A stretch of 64,000 nt of DNA, taken from Parvibaculum sp. (GTDB lineage Bacteria > Pseudomonadota > Alphaproteobacteria > Parvibaculales > Parvibaculaceae). Both the position numbers and the translations under genes were made by a program. The notes below the pieces were generated by a model. The model was not told where the DNA came from and made no database searches. It worked only from the letters and a program-made list of their open reading frames with translations. How positions within the stretch are numbered: the first letter of the stretch is position 1; every line of letters starts with the position of its first letter. The stretch spans positions 62,001 through 126,000 of the forward strand of contig NZ_JAUSBV010000008.1 of the NCBI RefSeq assembly GCF_030651915.1, in the 5' to 3' direction. Shown piece after piece: positions 1-7,802 of the stretch.

Positions 1-435
1 GTGAACAGCCGCACGCTCGAAGTCGTCGACTATGTGTCGTACCAGAAGCAGATCGTCGGCCGCGAGATCCGCGCCGGTGTGTTCGACTTCTTCGGTGGCA
101 ACCTGTTCTCGATCGGCGCCGGCACCGGCGGCCAGGAGCCCATCCAGCTCGCGGTCCGCTCGGTTATCGAACGCGCCGTGCTGAAGCTTCTCGTGCCGCT
201 CTACGCCGTCAACCCGAGCGATTGCGTCCGCTTCCCCGGCAACAAGGATCCGATGGGCCAGATCGATTATCGCCAGGCCAATCCGCAAGCCGTGCAGCCC
301 GTCGCCAACCGCCAGCGCGTCGCCGAAGCACCGGCCGAGGCCCGCCCGGCCCGCGCCGCCAAGGTCGAAAACGATCCGTATGCCTACTACAGCGAACCGA
401 CCTTCAACGACGGTCTTCGCGGCGGCGTCAACTGA
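1..435 (+). CDS. CsgG-family outer-membrane protein, 3' end only
   Basis: The frame is open from the left edge, so only the last ~144 residues are seen; the GTG at base 1 is unlikely to be the true start. The segment 'REIRAGVFDFFGG' followed by 'EPIQLAVRSVIERAVLKLL' resembles the end of the CsgG/HfaB domain, the family that forms the curlin secretion channel or anchors the holdfast in the outer membrane. About 60 residues rich in Ala, Pro and Arg follow the domain. A strong terminator lies 180 bp downstream. Family assignment is from motif recognition only. Confidence 0.75.
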   Translation: MNSRTLEVVDYVSYQKQIVGREIRAGVFDFFGGNLFSIGAGTGGQEPIQLAVRSVIERAVLKLLVPLYAVNPSDCVRFPGNKDPMGQIDYRQANPQAVQPVANRQRVAEAPAEARPARAAKVENDPYAYYSEPTFNDGLRGGVN

Positions 436-614
436 ACCACCAACCAGATCGCCGATGATGCAAAGCCGAAAATCCAGCGACGCATCATCGGCCCCACCCC
501 TCACCTTGTCTGAACCTGGTCGGCCTCCGGTCAGACAATGAGAGCCCGCGCGGAGCTTGTCCGCCAAACCGAAGCGGAACGCAGAGTTTCCGTTCCGTCT
601 ACGGAAGACCACTC

Positions 615-643
615 GGGGAGGGCTTGGCCCTCCCCCTTTTTTT
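615..643 (+). terminator. Rho-independent terminator after the CsgG-like gene
   Basis: A perfect 9-bp stem (GGGGAGGGC / GCCCTCCCC) with a TTG loop is followed by C and seven T residues. It ends the transcript of the CsgG-like gene. Confidence 0.85.
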
Positions 644-673
644 GACAGCGTTGGCACAGCGAAAACGACAGCA

Positions 674-715
674 GACCCCCCCTCTGTCACAAAACTGTCA
701 TAAAACTGTCACAAA
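674..715. promoter_or_regulatory. TGTCA-repeat array (copy A)
   Basis: After a run of seven C residues, the hexamer CTGTCA (third copy ending CTGTCAC) occurs three times at 11-12-bp spacing (683-712), which places the copies on one face of the helix. Within 60 bp downstream are two TTATCCCC words and one GGGGATAA. A nearly identical array lies inverted at 48886-48929. The layout suggests cooperative binding of a regulator upstream of the DUF2147 gene, but the factor is unknown. Confidence 0.5.
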
Positions 716-885
716 CGGACTTATCCCCGCCCGGAGCCCCGGGGATAAGTGTCCCTTATCCCCGCTTTCAGGTCAGCGGCACTGACCCGTCTGCCGCCGC
801 CGGCAAAACCGGCTTGGCAAGGCCGCCGACATCGCATATATTGGCACTCTCAATGTCATATTAATGACGCCATGAGGAGGATGCG

Positions 886-1347
886 ATGAACGGATTGAGC
901 AACAGGGCACGAGGCAGCGCGGTGCTGGCGCTTGCCATCGGCTTCCTGATCTCGGCGGCAGGCGCGGCGGCCGCCGACACGGCCTCGCCGGTCGGTCAGT
1001 GGCGTACCTTTCACCCCGACACCGGCGCCGCCAACACCATCGTCGAGATCGCCGAAACGGGCGGCACGCTCGAAGGCACGATCGTCGAACTGCTGGCGGG
1101 CGCCACCGAAACGAATTGTGCGAAATGCGACGGTACACGGAAGAACCAGCCGCTTGTCGGCATGGTGATCCTGTGGGACCTGAAGCCCGAAAGCGGCGGC
1201 TGGGGCGGCGGCACGATCCTGAGGCCGGCGACCGGCGGCACGGCGAACGCCAGCATCAAACTGGCGGATGGCGGCCAGAAGCTCGACGTCAAGGGTTCGC
1301 GCGGCATGATGAGCCGCACCCAGACCTGGGAACGGATCGCCGAATAG
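886..1347 (+). CDS. DUF2147 family exported protein
   Basis: This 153-residue protein has a signal peptide ending near 'AGAAAA|DTAS'. The mature part follows the DUF2147 plan: 'VGQWRT', 'TIVEIAETGGTLEGTIVEL', a CAKC cysteine pair, 'PLVGMVILWDL', a glycine-rich strand and the closing 'RTQTWERI'. DUF2147 proteins are small periplasmic or surface beta-barrel-like proteins with no settled function. GAGGAGG lies 5 bases before the ATG. It converges on the barrel gene at 1477 and shares a terminator with it. Confidence 0.85.
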   Translation: MNGLSNRARGSAVLALAIGFLISAAGAAAADTASPVGQWRTFHPDTGAANTIVEIAETGGTLEGTIVELLAGATETNCAKCDGTRKNQPLVGMVILWDLKPESGGWGGGTILRPATGGTANASIKLADGGQKLDVKGSRGMMSRTQTWERIAE

Positions 1348-1426
1348 CAGAAGCGGGCCCGGCCTCCCTCCACGTCGCCTTGCCACCCCCTCGCATGCGA
1401 GGCGCGCGCCGACAATCCCGCCGACA

Positions 1427-1458
1427 GGAACGGGGAGAGCTTTCGCTCTCCCCGTTCC
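1427..1458. terminator. Bidirectional terminator between convergent genes
   Basis: A perfect 14-bp stem (GGAACGGGGAGAGC and its complement) with a TTTC loop sits between the stops of the DUF2147 gene and the minus-strand barrel gene. The T-tract is weak on both sides. Confidence 0.7.
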
Positions 1459-1476
1459 GCTTTCGATTGTTGCCAG

Positions 1477-2520
1477 TCAGAACTTGAAGCTGATATTGGC
1501 GCCGATACCGAAGCCTTCGGTGTCGTCGCGGCCAAAATTGTAGCTGACATCGACGCCGCCCGAGATGGGGCCTTCGCTGAAGAAGCTCAGACCGGCATTG
1601 GCGATGAACTCGTCGCGATCATCCGACGGCAGCGGCGCCGCGATGATGCGTTCGCGTTCCACATCATGCACATAGGTCAGGCCGACATAAGGCATCATGG
1701 TCCCGGTGTAGTAGCTGACGCGACCCGCCACCTGCAGCTGGCCGAGATCGGATTCGGTCTTGGCGACCGGCGTGGCCGTGCTGTCGACATAAGCATCGTT
1801 CTGGCTGTGCGAGTAGCTGTAGCCGACGCGGCCGGTCAGGCCGACATTGTTGTCCAGCCATTTGGTTGCCGAGAGATTGACCGCGCCGAACCAGGTCGAG
1901 GCATCCTGCTCGCCGGTGATGGTGGCGCCCAGGAATTTGCGACGGTTGTCGATCTTGCTGAAGGTATAGCCGACCGTCGCATCGACCGAGAAAATGTCGC
2001 TCAGCGCGACCGAGACATAGGGCCCGACCGAATATGAATCGGTATCCGAACCGCCACCATTGAAGGGCGTCGTGGTGTCGATATTCGAATAGGAAAGGAA
2101 GGCGCCGACATTGACCGTGTCGCTCGCCTTGTAGTCGAGGCCAACCGAGACGCCATAGGTGTCGGCATCATAGGCGATGCCCGGAAAATCGTTTTCGGCA
2201 TTGTTGTAGCTGACCGCAAGCCAAGCGCTCAGCGCTTCGGTGAGCGCCGCGTCGCCGGCCGAAAGGCCCGTCATACCGATATCGGATGTGCTCATGGCGC
2301 CGCGCCCGCTTCGACGCAAATTCAACCGATCAAAATAGGCACGCAGTGTCTGGTCGCGCTGCTGCTGTTGCACGTCCTGCAGCTTCGACCCGACAGCATC
2401 CTGGGTCGGCGTGAATTCGTCGACGCCATGAGGCGGCGGCGGCAACGCGACCGCCGCCGTCCCGGCCAACAGAGAAACCGACACGACACCGGCACCAATC
2501 TTCAGAATCGTCTTCAACAT
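1477..2520 (-). CDS. Autotransporter-type beta-barrel outer-membrane protein
   Basis: This 347-residue protein has a signal peptide (cleavage near 'VALP') and a ~55-residue charged/Gln-rich linker. Residues ~85-347 form alternating aromatic strands ('GVSVGLDYKASDTVNVGAFLSY', shown here only in part) and end in Phe, as outer-membrane barrels do. It has the autotransporter barrel but almost no passenger, so it is probably a stand-alone barrel. The start chosen is the ATG at 2520 with GGGAG eight bases upstream; an in-frame GTG at 2529 has its GGAG too close. Its partner is unknown. Confidence 0.75.
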   Translation of the reverse strand: MLKTILKIGAGVVSVSLLAGTAAVALPPPPHGVDEFTPTQDAVGSKLQDVQQQQRDQTLRAYFDRLNLRRSGRGAMSTSDIGMTGLSAGDAALTEALSAWLAVSYNNAENDFPGIAYDADTYGVSVGLDYKASDTVNVGAFLSYSNIDTTTPFNGGGSDTDSYSVGPYVSVALSDIFSVDATVGYTFSKIDNRRKFLGATITGEQDASTWFGAVNLSATKWLDNNVGLTGRVGYSYSHSQNDAYVDSTATPVAKTESDLGQLQVAGRVSYYTGTMMPYVGLTYVHDVERERIIAAPLPSDDRDEFIANAGLSFFSEGPISGGVDVSYNFGRDDTEGFGIGANISFKF

Positions 2521-2610
2521 TTCAGCCACTCCCAGCTCCCATAAATCGACATTTTCATCTTCGGCAAGACCCGGACGCGTTGTTTTCCACGCGCCGGCAT
2601 TGCCGCCATC

Positions 2611-3441
2611 CTAAAAACGAAATTCCCGCTCGGCACTGGCCCCCGAGGCCGGCGGCCGCGGGCCGTAGCGAATCTTCAGTACCGATTGACCTTTCGCCGC
2701 CGGACGCGCCTCGCCGAAGAGTACCGGCCAGCCGGCAAAATCCTTCGATACGAATGTCATGGCGCGCCCGTCAAGCGTCGCCTGCGCCTGCCCGCCCGGC
2801 GGCAGGCGGTCGAGCGCGAAGAGCACGACCCAGCAGTCTTCTTTCCGGGCCTGCGCCGGCGCCACCGACAGCGCGCGCATCGCTTCCATTGCCTCGCCCC
2901 AGGTCTGGAACTTCTGCCAGTCAGCCATCGAAGCGCGCGACTTCGGCACGAGATAGAGCAGCCAACGCGGATTTTCGGGCATCACGGTGAAGAGCGAAAC
3001 GCGGCGCATGCTCAGCGCGTCGGCCGTGAAGCCATAATCGACCGAGAAACCGGTCAGCGCCGTGCGGCCGGCATCTTCGACGAAGCGCAGCGTACCGACA
3101 AGCTTGCGCCCCTGCTTGCCGTCCCCGGGCGCCAGGATCGCCGAAAGGCCCAGACGGTCGGAACGGAAATCGGACAGCGTCGTCACCGGCTTTTCGAGCG
3201 ATGCCATGACGCCACGGGCGAAAGTCACCGGGCGCAGCGCCGCCTCGTCGCGAACGCCGCGCGCCAACACCGCGACGGTGCGCACCGCGATACGGATGTC
3301 CGCCGGCAACGCCGCCTCATCGAGAACGGCGTCCGTCTCGATGCGTGCATTGCCGCCGAGCGGATCGCTCGCCGGCTGCGCGGCGGCATGAGCGCTCCAG
3401 AGCGACAGGATCACGATCGAAGCAGCAAGAATACGGTTCAT
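2611..3441 (-). CDS. Unknown exported protein (276 aa)
   Basis: A signal peptide ('IVILSLWSAHAAAQ') is followed by ~250 residues of mixed alpha/beta character, ending in a Pro/Ala-rich stretch and 'REFRF'. No family is recognised. Reading on the minus strand, it lies downstream of the 3480-4676 gene with a 38-bp gap and the two are probably co-transcribed. The 'W..G.AMEAMRALS' and 'DCWVVLFALD' segments are the best anchors for a homology search. Confidence 0.7.
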   Translation of the reverse strand: MNRILAASIVILSLWSAHAAAQPASDPLGGNARIETDAVLDEAALPADIRIAVRTVAVLARGVRDEAALRPVTFARGVMASLEKPVTTLSDFRSDRLGLSAILAPGDGKQGRKLVGTLRFVEDAGRTALTGFSVDYGFTADALSMRRVSLFTVMPENPRWLLYLVPKSRASMADWQKFQTWGEAMEAMRALSVAPAQARKEDCWVVLFALDRLPPGGQAQATLDGRAMTFVSKDFAGWPVLFGEARPAAKGQSVLKIRYGPRPPASGASAEREFRF

Positions 3442-3479
3442 TCAGGTGACAATCCAAATGGTCATGATGCGGGCCCGTC

Positions 3480-4676
3480 CTACCTTTCGAGATTATATTG
3501 CTGGCCGGGCGGGAACGGGTCTTCGTAGCGCCAGGCATCGGGCCTGGGTTCGCCGCCAGCAATCTCGCCAAGCGCATAGATGGCGTTTTCGGCGAAGTTG
3601 CCGAGCAGGTTCGACGCCGCATCGACATTGAGTGCAACGAGATTCTTGACGCGCTGCGTCAACGGACCGAGCGATTGCGCCAGCAGCGGATTGTTCTTGA
3701 TCGCATCGGCAAGCTTGCCGCCGGTCAGATTGATGCTGACGTTGAGACCCGCCGCGCCGAAGCCGCGCATCATTGCCTCCGTCTCGGAGGCTCCCTCCTC
3801 AAGCGCCTTCAGATAGGCATTGGTAAAACCTCTGCTCCCGCCAATGATCGCACCGGCGACGGGAAAAACGGTCGAGGCGACAAAGATGCCGGCCTCCAGA
3901 CCGATCTCGGCAATTTGATGCGCCAGTTTCTGCGTCTCGGCCGCGCGCTCGGCGTCGCGCTGGGCAAGCCCGCGCGACAGCTCGACTGCTGCCGGGTCAT
4001 AGGCCGGCAGATTGAGGCCGAGCCCCTCGCGCAGGTCGTGTGGAATTTCGTCCGCCGGAATATGCGAATAGTCTTCCTGTTTCCGCACCGGTTCGGCCGG
4101 TTTCGGCAAGGTGCTTTCAAGCTTCACGTCGCCCGGACCAACACCGCCATGGCCGTGATCGTCATAGGGCCATGGCTGCTTGCCGCCGGGATTGCTCCAC
4201 GAAGCAGACCAGCCCTCAGCATCGGCCGGAAAGGCGATTCCGAGGTCCGATGCGGGAACCCAGCTCTCCCATATCCAGCGATCACCGAGCGCGCCGGTAT
4301 AGGTCTTGGTCACAATGAAGCCACCATTCCTGGCTGTGACCGAAAATTCTTCGATGGGGCGCCCCCCGGTCGGTTCCTGCTTCATCAGTTCGGTCAGTGC
4401 GTGAACGGCTGTTCCGCGCGGATGATACTTGTCGGGCCAGAGCGGCGGCATCAGGCTGGTCTGCGTTCCCGATTTGTCGGGTATCGCCACCGTCGGACGC
4501 GCAAAGCCGTCCGGCAGGTTCCGCTCGATCTGCTTCTGCTGCAGTTGCTGCTGAACCGGCGCTGTCGGTTGTTTCGGAACCGGCGGCGGCGGCGTCGGCC
4601 CGTGATGCTGTGCCATGGCGGCGCCGGAAAAGCACACCGTCAAGATCAGAAGAACCGCACCAAGCCTCGCCCGCAT
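3480..4676 (-). CDS. Unknown exported protein with Pro/Gln-rich N-terminus and Gly/Ala helical segment (398 aa)
   Basis: A signal peptide ends near 'GAAMAQ', followed by a Pro-rich stretch and Gln repeats (residues ~23-52). A folded region follows ('SVTARNGGFIVTKTYTG...', residues ~105-150). Residues ~250-300 are hydrophobic and glycine-rich ('GIFVASTVFPVAGAIIGG'), like colicin- or toxin-type membrane helices, though this is only a resemblance. No family is recognised. It lies immediately upstream of the 276-aa exported protein. A 20-bp inverted repeat sits in its promoter region at 4701-4720. Confidence 0.7.
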   Translation of the reverse strand: MRARLGAVLLILTVCFSGAAMAQHHGPTPPPPVPKQPTAPVQQQLQQKQIERNLPDGFARPTVAIPDKSGTQTSLMPPLWPDKYHPRGTAVHALTELMKQEPTGGRPIEEFSVTARNGGFIVTKTYTGALGDRWIWESWVPASDLGIAFPADAEGWSASWSNPGGKQPWPYDDHGHGGVGPGDVKLESTLPKPAEPVRKQEDYSHIPADEIPHDLREGLGLNLPAYDPAAVELSRGLAQRDAERAAETQKLAHQIAEIGLEAGIFVASTVFPVAGAIIGGSRGFTNAYLKALEEGASETEAMMRGFGAAGLNVSINLTGGKLADAIKNNPLLAQSLGPLTQRVKNLVALNVDAASNLLGNFAENAIYALGEIAGGEPRPDAWRYEDPFPPGQQYNLER

Positions 4677-4700
4677 CTTCGATGCACCGTGAAAAAAGAC

Positions 4701-4720
4701 ACATATGCCATTTCATATGT
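4701..4720 (-). promoter_or_regulatory. Inverted repeat ACATATG-N6-CATATGT upstream of the exported-protein pair
   Basis: Seven-base perfect arms with a 6-bp spacer centre about 35 bp upstream of the ATG at 4676 in an AT-rich patch. This is the size and place of a dimeric repressor operator. No binding protein is known. Confidence 0.4.
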
Positions 4721-4819
4721 CATTTGATGTGATTCCCTTTCCCTCGATCCGTCAATGCGCGCCGATGCCGCAGATGAGCGCGCAGGTGTCGTGGGTAAAA
4801 CGGCGAGTGCAGACGAAAA

Positions 4820-4843
4820 CGGGGAGAGCTTTCGCCCTCCCCG
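4820..4843 (-). terminator. Terminator-like hairpin after the Asn-Thr repeat gene
   Basis: CGGGGAG pairs with CTCCCCG around a short loop, just past the stop of the minus-strand gene at 4874. The sequence is closely related to the terminator at 1427-1458. Confidence 0.55.
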
Positions 4844-4873
4844 CTCCGAATACGGATCAAACCTGACGTGGCG

Positions 4874-5818
4874 TCAGTAGCCGACGCCGCCGGTGAAGAA
4901 GCCGCCGCCGCCATCGCTCGACGAGACCTGTTCGTGGCGCTCGCTCTTGCGGATCAGCACCTCGGCATAGGCCATGCGCGTCTGTTGCGGAATGCGCGTC
5001 ATCGACGGCGCGCGCTGCGGCACGCAAGCCAGCATGCCGTTGGAGCCGTGATGCAGCGCTTCACCCGGACGGCATTCGATCACATAGCCGCCGCGATAGT
5101 CGGGCGTGTCGCCGCCGGCGCCGGCCATGCGGCCGATCGTGGTCACCAGCATGTCGCCGGCAACGCAATGGAAGAGTTCGACATCCTGGCCGGGCGTCAC
5201 TTCGGTGACGGCCGAGCTCAGACGCGCCGCCTCTTCGAGACCCTTGGCACTGACGCAGATGCCCTTGACCGGCTTTGCCACATACTTCTCGCGCACGATG
5301 ACATTGAGCGATCCCATCGGCGCGACCGGCGCCGCCGCCGCGAAGAAGCCGCCACCACCGCCGCCGCCGAAGCCGCCGCCGCTGCCATTGCCGACCGCAA
5401 CCGCGCTGCCGCGATCCATCGCCTGCGAAGCGCTGTCGGCCGCCGCATTGGCATTGGCAATCGCCGTTGCCGTCGCGGTCGCCTGCGCGGCCGCATTGAC
5501 CTGGATGTTGATGTCGATGTTGTTGGTGTTGGTGTTCGTGTTGGTGTTCGTATTGGTATTGGTATTGGTATTCGTATTGGTGTTCTGGTTGTAGTTCTTG
5601 TTGTAGTTCGCGTTGTAGTTCGAATTGTAATTCTTGTTGTAGGTGGAGCCGTAGTCGGGCTTGGGCGGCTTATAGCCACCACCGCCACAACCACTGTCAC
5701 AACTGCCGGCAAGCGCGGGCGCCGCGCCCATCGATGCGAAAAGGAGGACGGCGGCCAGCGCCATGCCGCTCAGGGCCAGCCCACGGCTGGAAAAGGTAAA
5801 CTTCATCATCTGCTTCAT
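4874..5818 (-). CDS. Secreted low-complexity protein with (Asn-Thr)n repeat
   Basis: This 314-residue protein starts with GGGAG seven bases before the ATG. Residues 1-37 form a signal peptide ending 'PALA'. A Cys/Gly patch follows, then a Tyr-Asn repeat of YNKN/YNSN/YNAN type (~57-77), about eleven Asn-Thr dipeptides (~78-99), an Ala-rich stretch (~106-140) and a Gly-rich stretch. Residues ~165-314 are conserved-looking and contain several cysteines ('GICVSAKG', 'FHCVAGDML', 'ECRPGEALHHG', 'ACVPQRAPS'). Asn-rich repeats of this kind can form amyloid-like fibres. With a CsgG-family protein 4 kb away, a role as surface fibre or adhesin subunit is possible but inferred. Confidence 0.75.
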   Translation of the reverse strand: MKQMMKFTFSSRGLALSGMALAAVLLFASMGAAPALAGSCDSGCGGGGYKPPKPDYGSTYNKNYNSNYNANYNKNYNQNTNTNTNTNTNTNTNTNTNTNNIDINIQVNAAAQATATATAIANANAAADSASQAMDRGSAVAVGNGSGGGFGGGGGGGFFAAAAPVAPMGSLNVIVREKYVAKPVKGICVSAKGLEEAARLSSAVTEVTPGQDVELFHCVAGDMLVTTIGRMAGAGGDTPDYRGGYVIECRPGEALHHGSNGMLACVPQRAPSMTRIPQQTRMAYAEVLIRKSERHEQVSSSDGGGGFFTGGVGY

Positions 5819-6305
5819 CCTGACACTCCCGGCCCTCGGGGGGGCTCGTTGGCCTGCGTCTTAACGGGTACTCGGGACCGTCGATGCAGAAGCCATGCCG
5901 GATGCCTCGGGACCGCGGCTTTGCGTGCCAAACCGTCGATGCAAGCGCCCGGCCCGCCGCCACCGGCGCAAATCCGGACAGGGAGTTAACCTTTCCGGCC
6001 CGGCGGCGGCCGGCCGCCATCCCCCTATCCCATTGTACTTATTCATGAAATCAGTGATGTGCGGCCGCCAGTGCGGCGCTCGCGCCGCCGTCATTAACGT
6101 CTGGCACGGTTTCTGCTCCCTCACCTCCGTCCGCTCCAGATGGCGCATCTTCCCGTACCGGATCGGTACGAAAGGCCAAAAAGGAACCGGACAGGGACGG
6201 CAACACCCGAAACGGGACGCGCCGTTTTGAATGGGCTAACATCCGGCCGGGCAACGGGGCATCCCCCAGCCGGCGGACGTGGCGCCAAGGCGAGGGATGA
6301 GGGCG
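5819..6305. other. Divergent intergenic region
   Basis: This 487-bp stretch separates the minus-strand Asn-Thr repeat gene from the PAS gene and must hold both promoters. The 12-mer ACCGTCGATGCA occurs twice (5877-5888 and 5932-5943), 55 bp apart, close to five helical turns. No convincing gene is visible. Confidence 0.5.
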
Positions 6306-6980
6306 ATGAAGCACAAAACCACACAAGCGCTGTTCGACTACTGGAACGCGATCCGCGCCGGCCGTCCGGCGCCGCGACGCAGCGAGATCGAGCCCGGCGA
6401 CATGCGCGCCGTCCTGCCTTACGTGTTCATTCTCGAACGCAAGGACCGCGACACCTATCGCTTCCGCCTGGCCGGGACCGGGTTGTGCAGCGTCTACGGC
6501 ATGGAATTTCGCGGCCACAACATGCTTTCAATGTGGGGCGAGGATTGCGCCGAAAACATCAAGAGCGCACTCGACGACGTCACCGCCAATGCCGGCGTCG
6601 CGGTTGTCGAATATACCGCCGCGACCACCGACGGCCGCGAGGCAACGTTCGAAATGGTGCTGCTGCCGCTCCTGCATGAAGACGGTTCGCTGACGCGCGT
6701 GCTCGGCGCCGCCGTGCCGGTCGACCGGCAAGCCTGGGTCGGCGACCGCCTTCTGGCCCGCCAGTGGATCGACCGCCTGCGCCGCCTCGACCCCGAACAC
6801 ATGCCCAAGCGCGAGCCCGCCGCCAAGACGGCCGCCCGCCGCCTTGCGGCCGAGAAACCGCCCGTCGCGGTCGCCCATATCGGCAAGCGCGCGCCGCAGG
6901 GCGCGCCGCTCAGGGGCGAGCGCTCCTATCTCAGGCTGGTGAAAGATGCGCTGAGCAACAGCAACGAGGAACGCGGCTGA
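6306..6980 (+). CDS. PAS_5 domain protein
   Basis: Residues ~5-140 follow the PAS_5 plan: 'ALFDYWNAIRAGRPAPRRSEIEP' (begins here), 'LPYVFILER', 'YRFRLAGTGLCSVYGMEFRG' and a 'VLLPLL' strand before 'VLGAAVPV'. These proteins are alphaproteobacterial single-domain PAS sensors of unknown ligand. The C-terminal ~80 residues are basic and disordered. The start at 6306 has GAGGG nine bases upstream; the in-frame ATG at 6297 has it directly abutting. No kinase or GGDEF domain follows in the same gene. Confidence 0.8.
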   Translation: MKHKTTQALFDYWNAIRAGRPAPRRSEIEPGDMRAVLPYVFILERKDRDTYRFRLAGTGLCSVYGMEFRGHNMLSMWGEDCAENIKSALDDVTANAGVAVVEYTAATTDGREATFEMVLLPLLHEDGSLTRVLGAAVPVDRQAWVGDRLLARQWIDRLRRLDPEHMPKREPAAKTAARRLAAEKPPVAVAHIGKRAPQGAPLRGERSYLRLVKDALSNSNEERG

Positions 6981-6983
6981 CGC

Positions 6984-7358
6984 TCAACGCGCCGGCAGCC
7001 AGGCCCGCCAGCCCTGTGTCAGCAGGTAGCAGAACAACGTCACCACCGAGAGCGTGCTGTCGACGAAGATGGTGGGTTCAGGGTCGGCGGCCTCGAAGAC
7101 GAACACCAGCAGCACGACCTTGCCCGCCTTGTGAAAGAAGACCAGTTCCCACAGGCCCGGCAACCGGCGCGGAAAAATCCCCAGCAGAACGAAGAGCCCG
7201 GCAAAAACCAGATAGCCGAGCATCCGCCATATCTCGACGCCGACGCGATCCGGCGCGAAATCGCCGATCGTCACGGCCGCGCCCACGAAGGCGCCGACGG
7301 CGGAAAGGCCGAGCAGGATCATCAATATTCTTGCAAGGCGGTCGCGGGCCGGCGTCAT
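6984..7358 (-). CDS. Small integral membrane protein (4 predicted helices)
   Basis: This 124-residue protein has hydrophobic segments at ~7-30, ~42-62, ~70-90 and ~98-115, with 'LGIFPRRLPGLWELVFFHKAGK' between two of them. ATG at 7358 has GGGAG eight bases upstream and is preferred to an upstream TTG. Function is unknown. It converges on the PAS gene with a 3-bp gap. Confidence 0.65.
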   Translation of the reverse strand: MTPARDRLARILMILLGLSAVGAFVGAAVTIGDFAPDRVGVEIWRMLGYLVFAGLFVLLGIFPRRLPGLWELVFFHKAGKVVLLVFVFEAADPEPTIFVDSTLSVVTLFCYLLTQGWRAWLPAR

Positions 7359-7530
7359 GCTGTTTTCTCCCGAGGGCAAACGATGTGCGCATTCTCGGCG
7401 CGCGCGCCATGCTCCGGAAGCGCCATTGGCGTTTGATCGCTATGCGGGAATGTATGGGTAACGCCTTGGGCCGGCATTGTGACCGGTAATGACGGCCGCA
7501 TTCGCCTGTGCCTCACAAGGAAGGTTTGGC

Positions 7531-7676
7531 ACGCAGAGGCGCAGAGACGCAGAGAAGATTTTCTGGCGCTTCGCGCCGAAGGCGTAATCCGACCTGCTTC
7601 CTCCGTGGCTCCGCGTCTCCGCGTGAAAAATTTCCTTCTTCTCCTGCTCCTTCTCTGCGTCTCTGCGCCTCTGCGT
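7531..7676. repeat. Inverted-end repeat element (divergent copy)
   Basis: A 24-bp end (ACGCAGAGGCGCAGAGACGC..., 7531-7554) and its exact complement (7653-7676) enclose ~98 bp. The ends equal those of the three elements at 34927, 36562 and 37780, but the inside differs and includes 'CCGCGTCTCCGCGTGAAA'. It lies downstream of the GMC oxidoreductase gene. No gene is present between 7359 and 7802. Confidence 0.75.
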
Positions 7677-7750
7677 GCACAAAAGGGGGGAAGCGTCCTG
7701 CACGACTTTCGCCGGGCGGTATTTTTATTTTCCCCACAACAATACACATC

Positions 7751-7782
7751 AAAAAAAGCCGGTGTCTTTCGACACCGGCTTT
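7751..7782 (-). terminator. Terminator of the GMC oxidoreductase gene
   Basis: An 11-bp perfect stem (AAGCCGGTGTC) with a 4-base loop is followed, on the minus strand, by seven T residues. Confidence 0.85.
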
Positions 7783-7802
7783 CCTTGTCCGTCGGCGGAA
7801 GA

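Noticed and set aside
4868-5989. Plus-strand frame rich in Val/Gly/Ile repeats
   Set aside because: It mirrors the Asn-Thr repeat gene on the minus strand, which has a signal peptide and a ribosome site.
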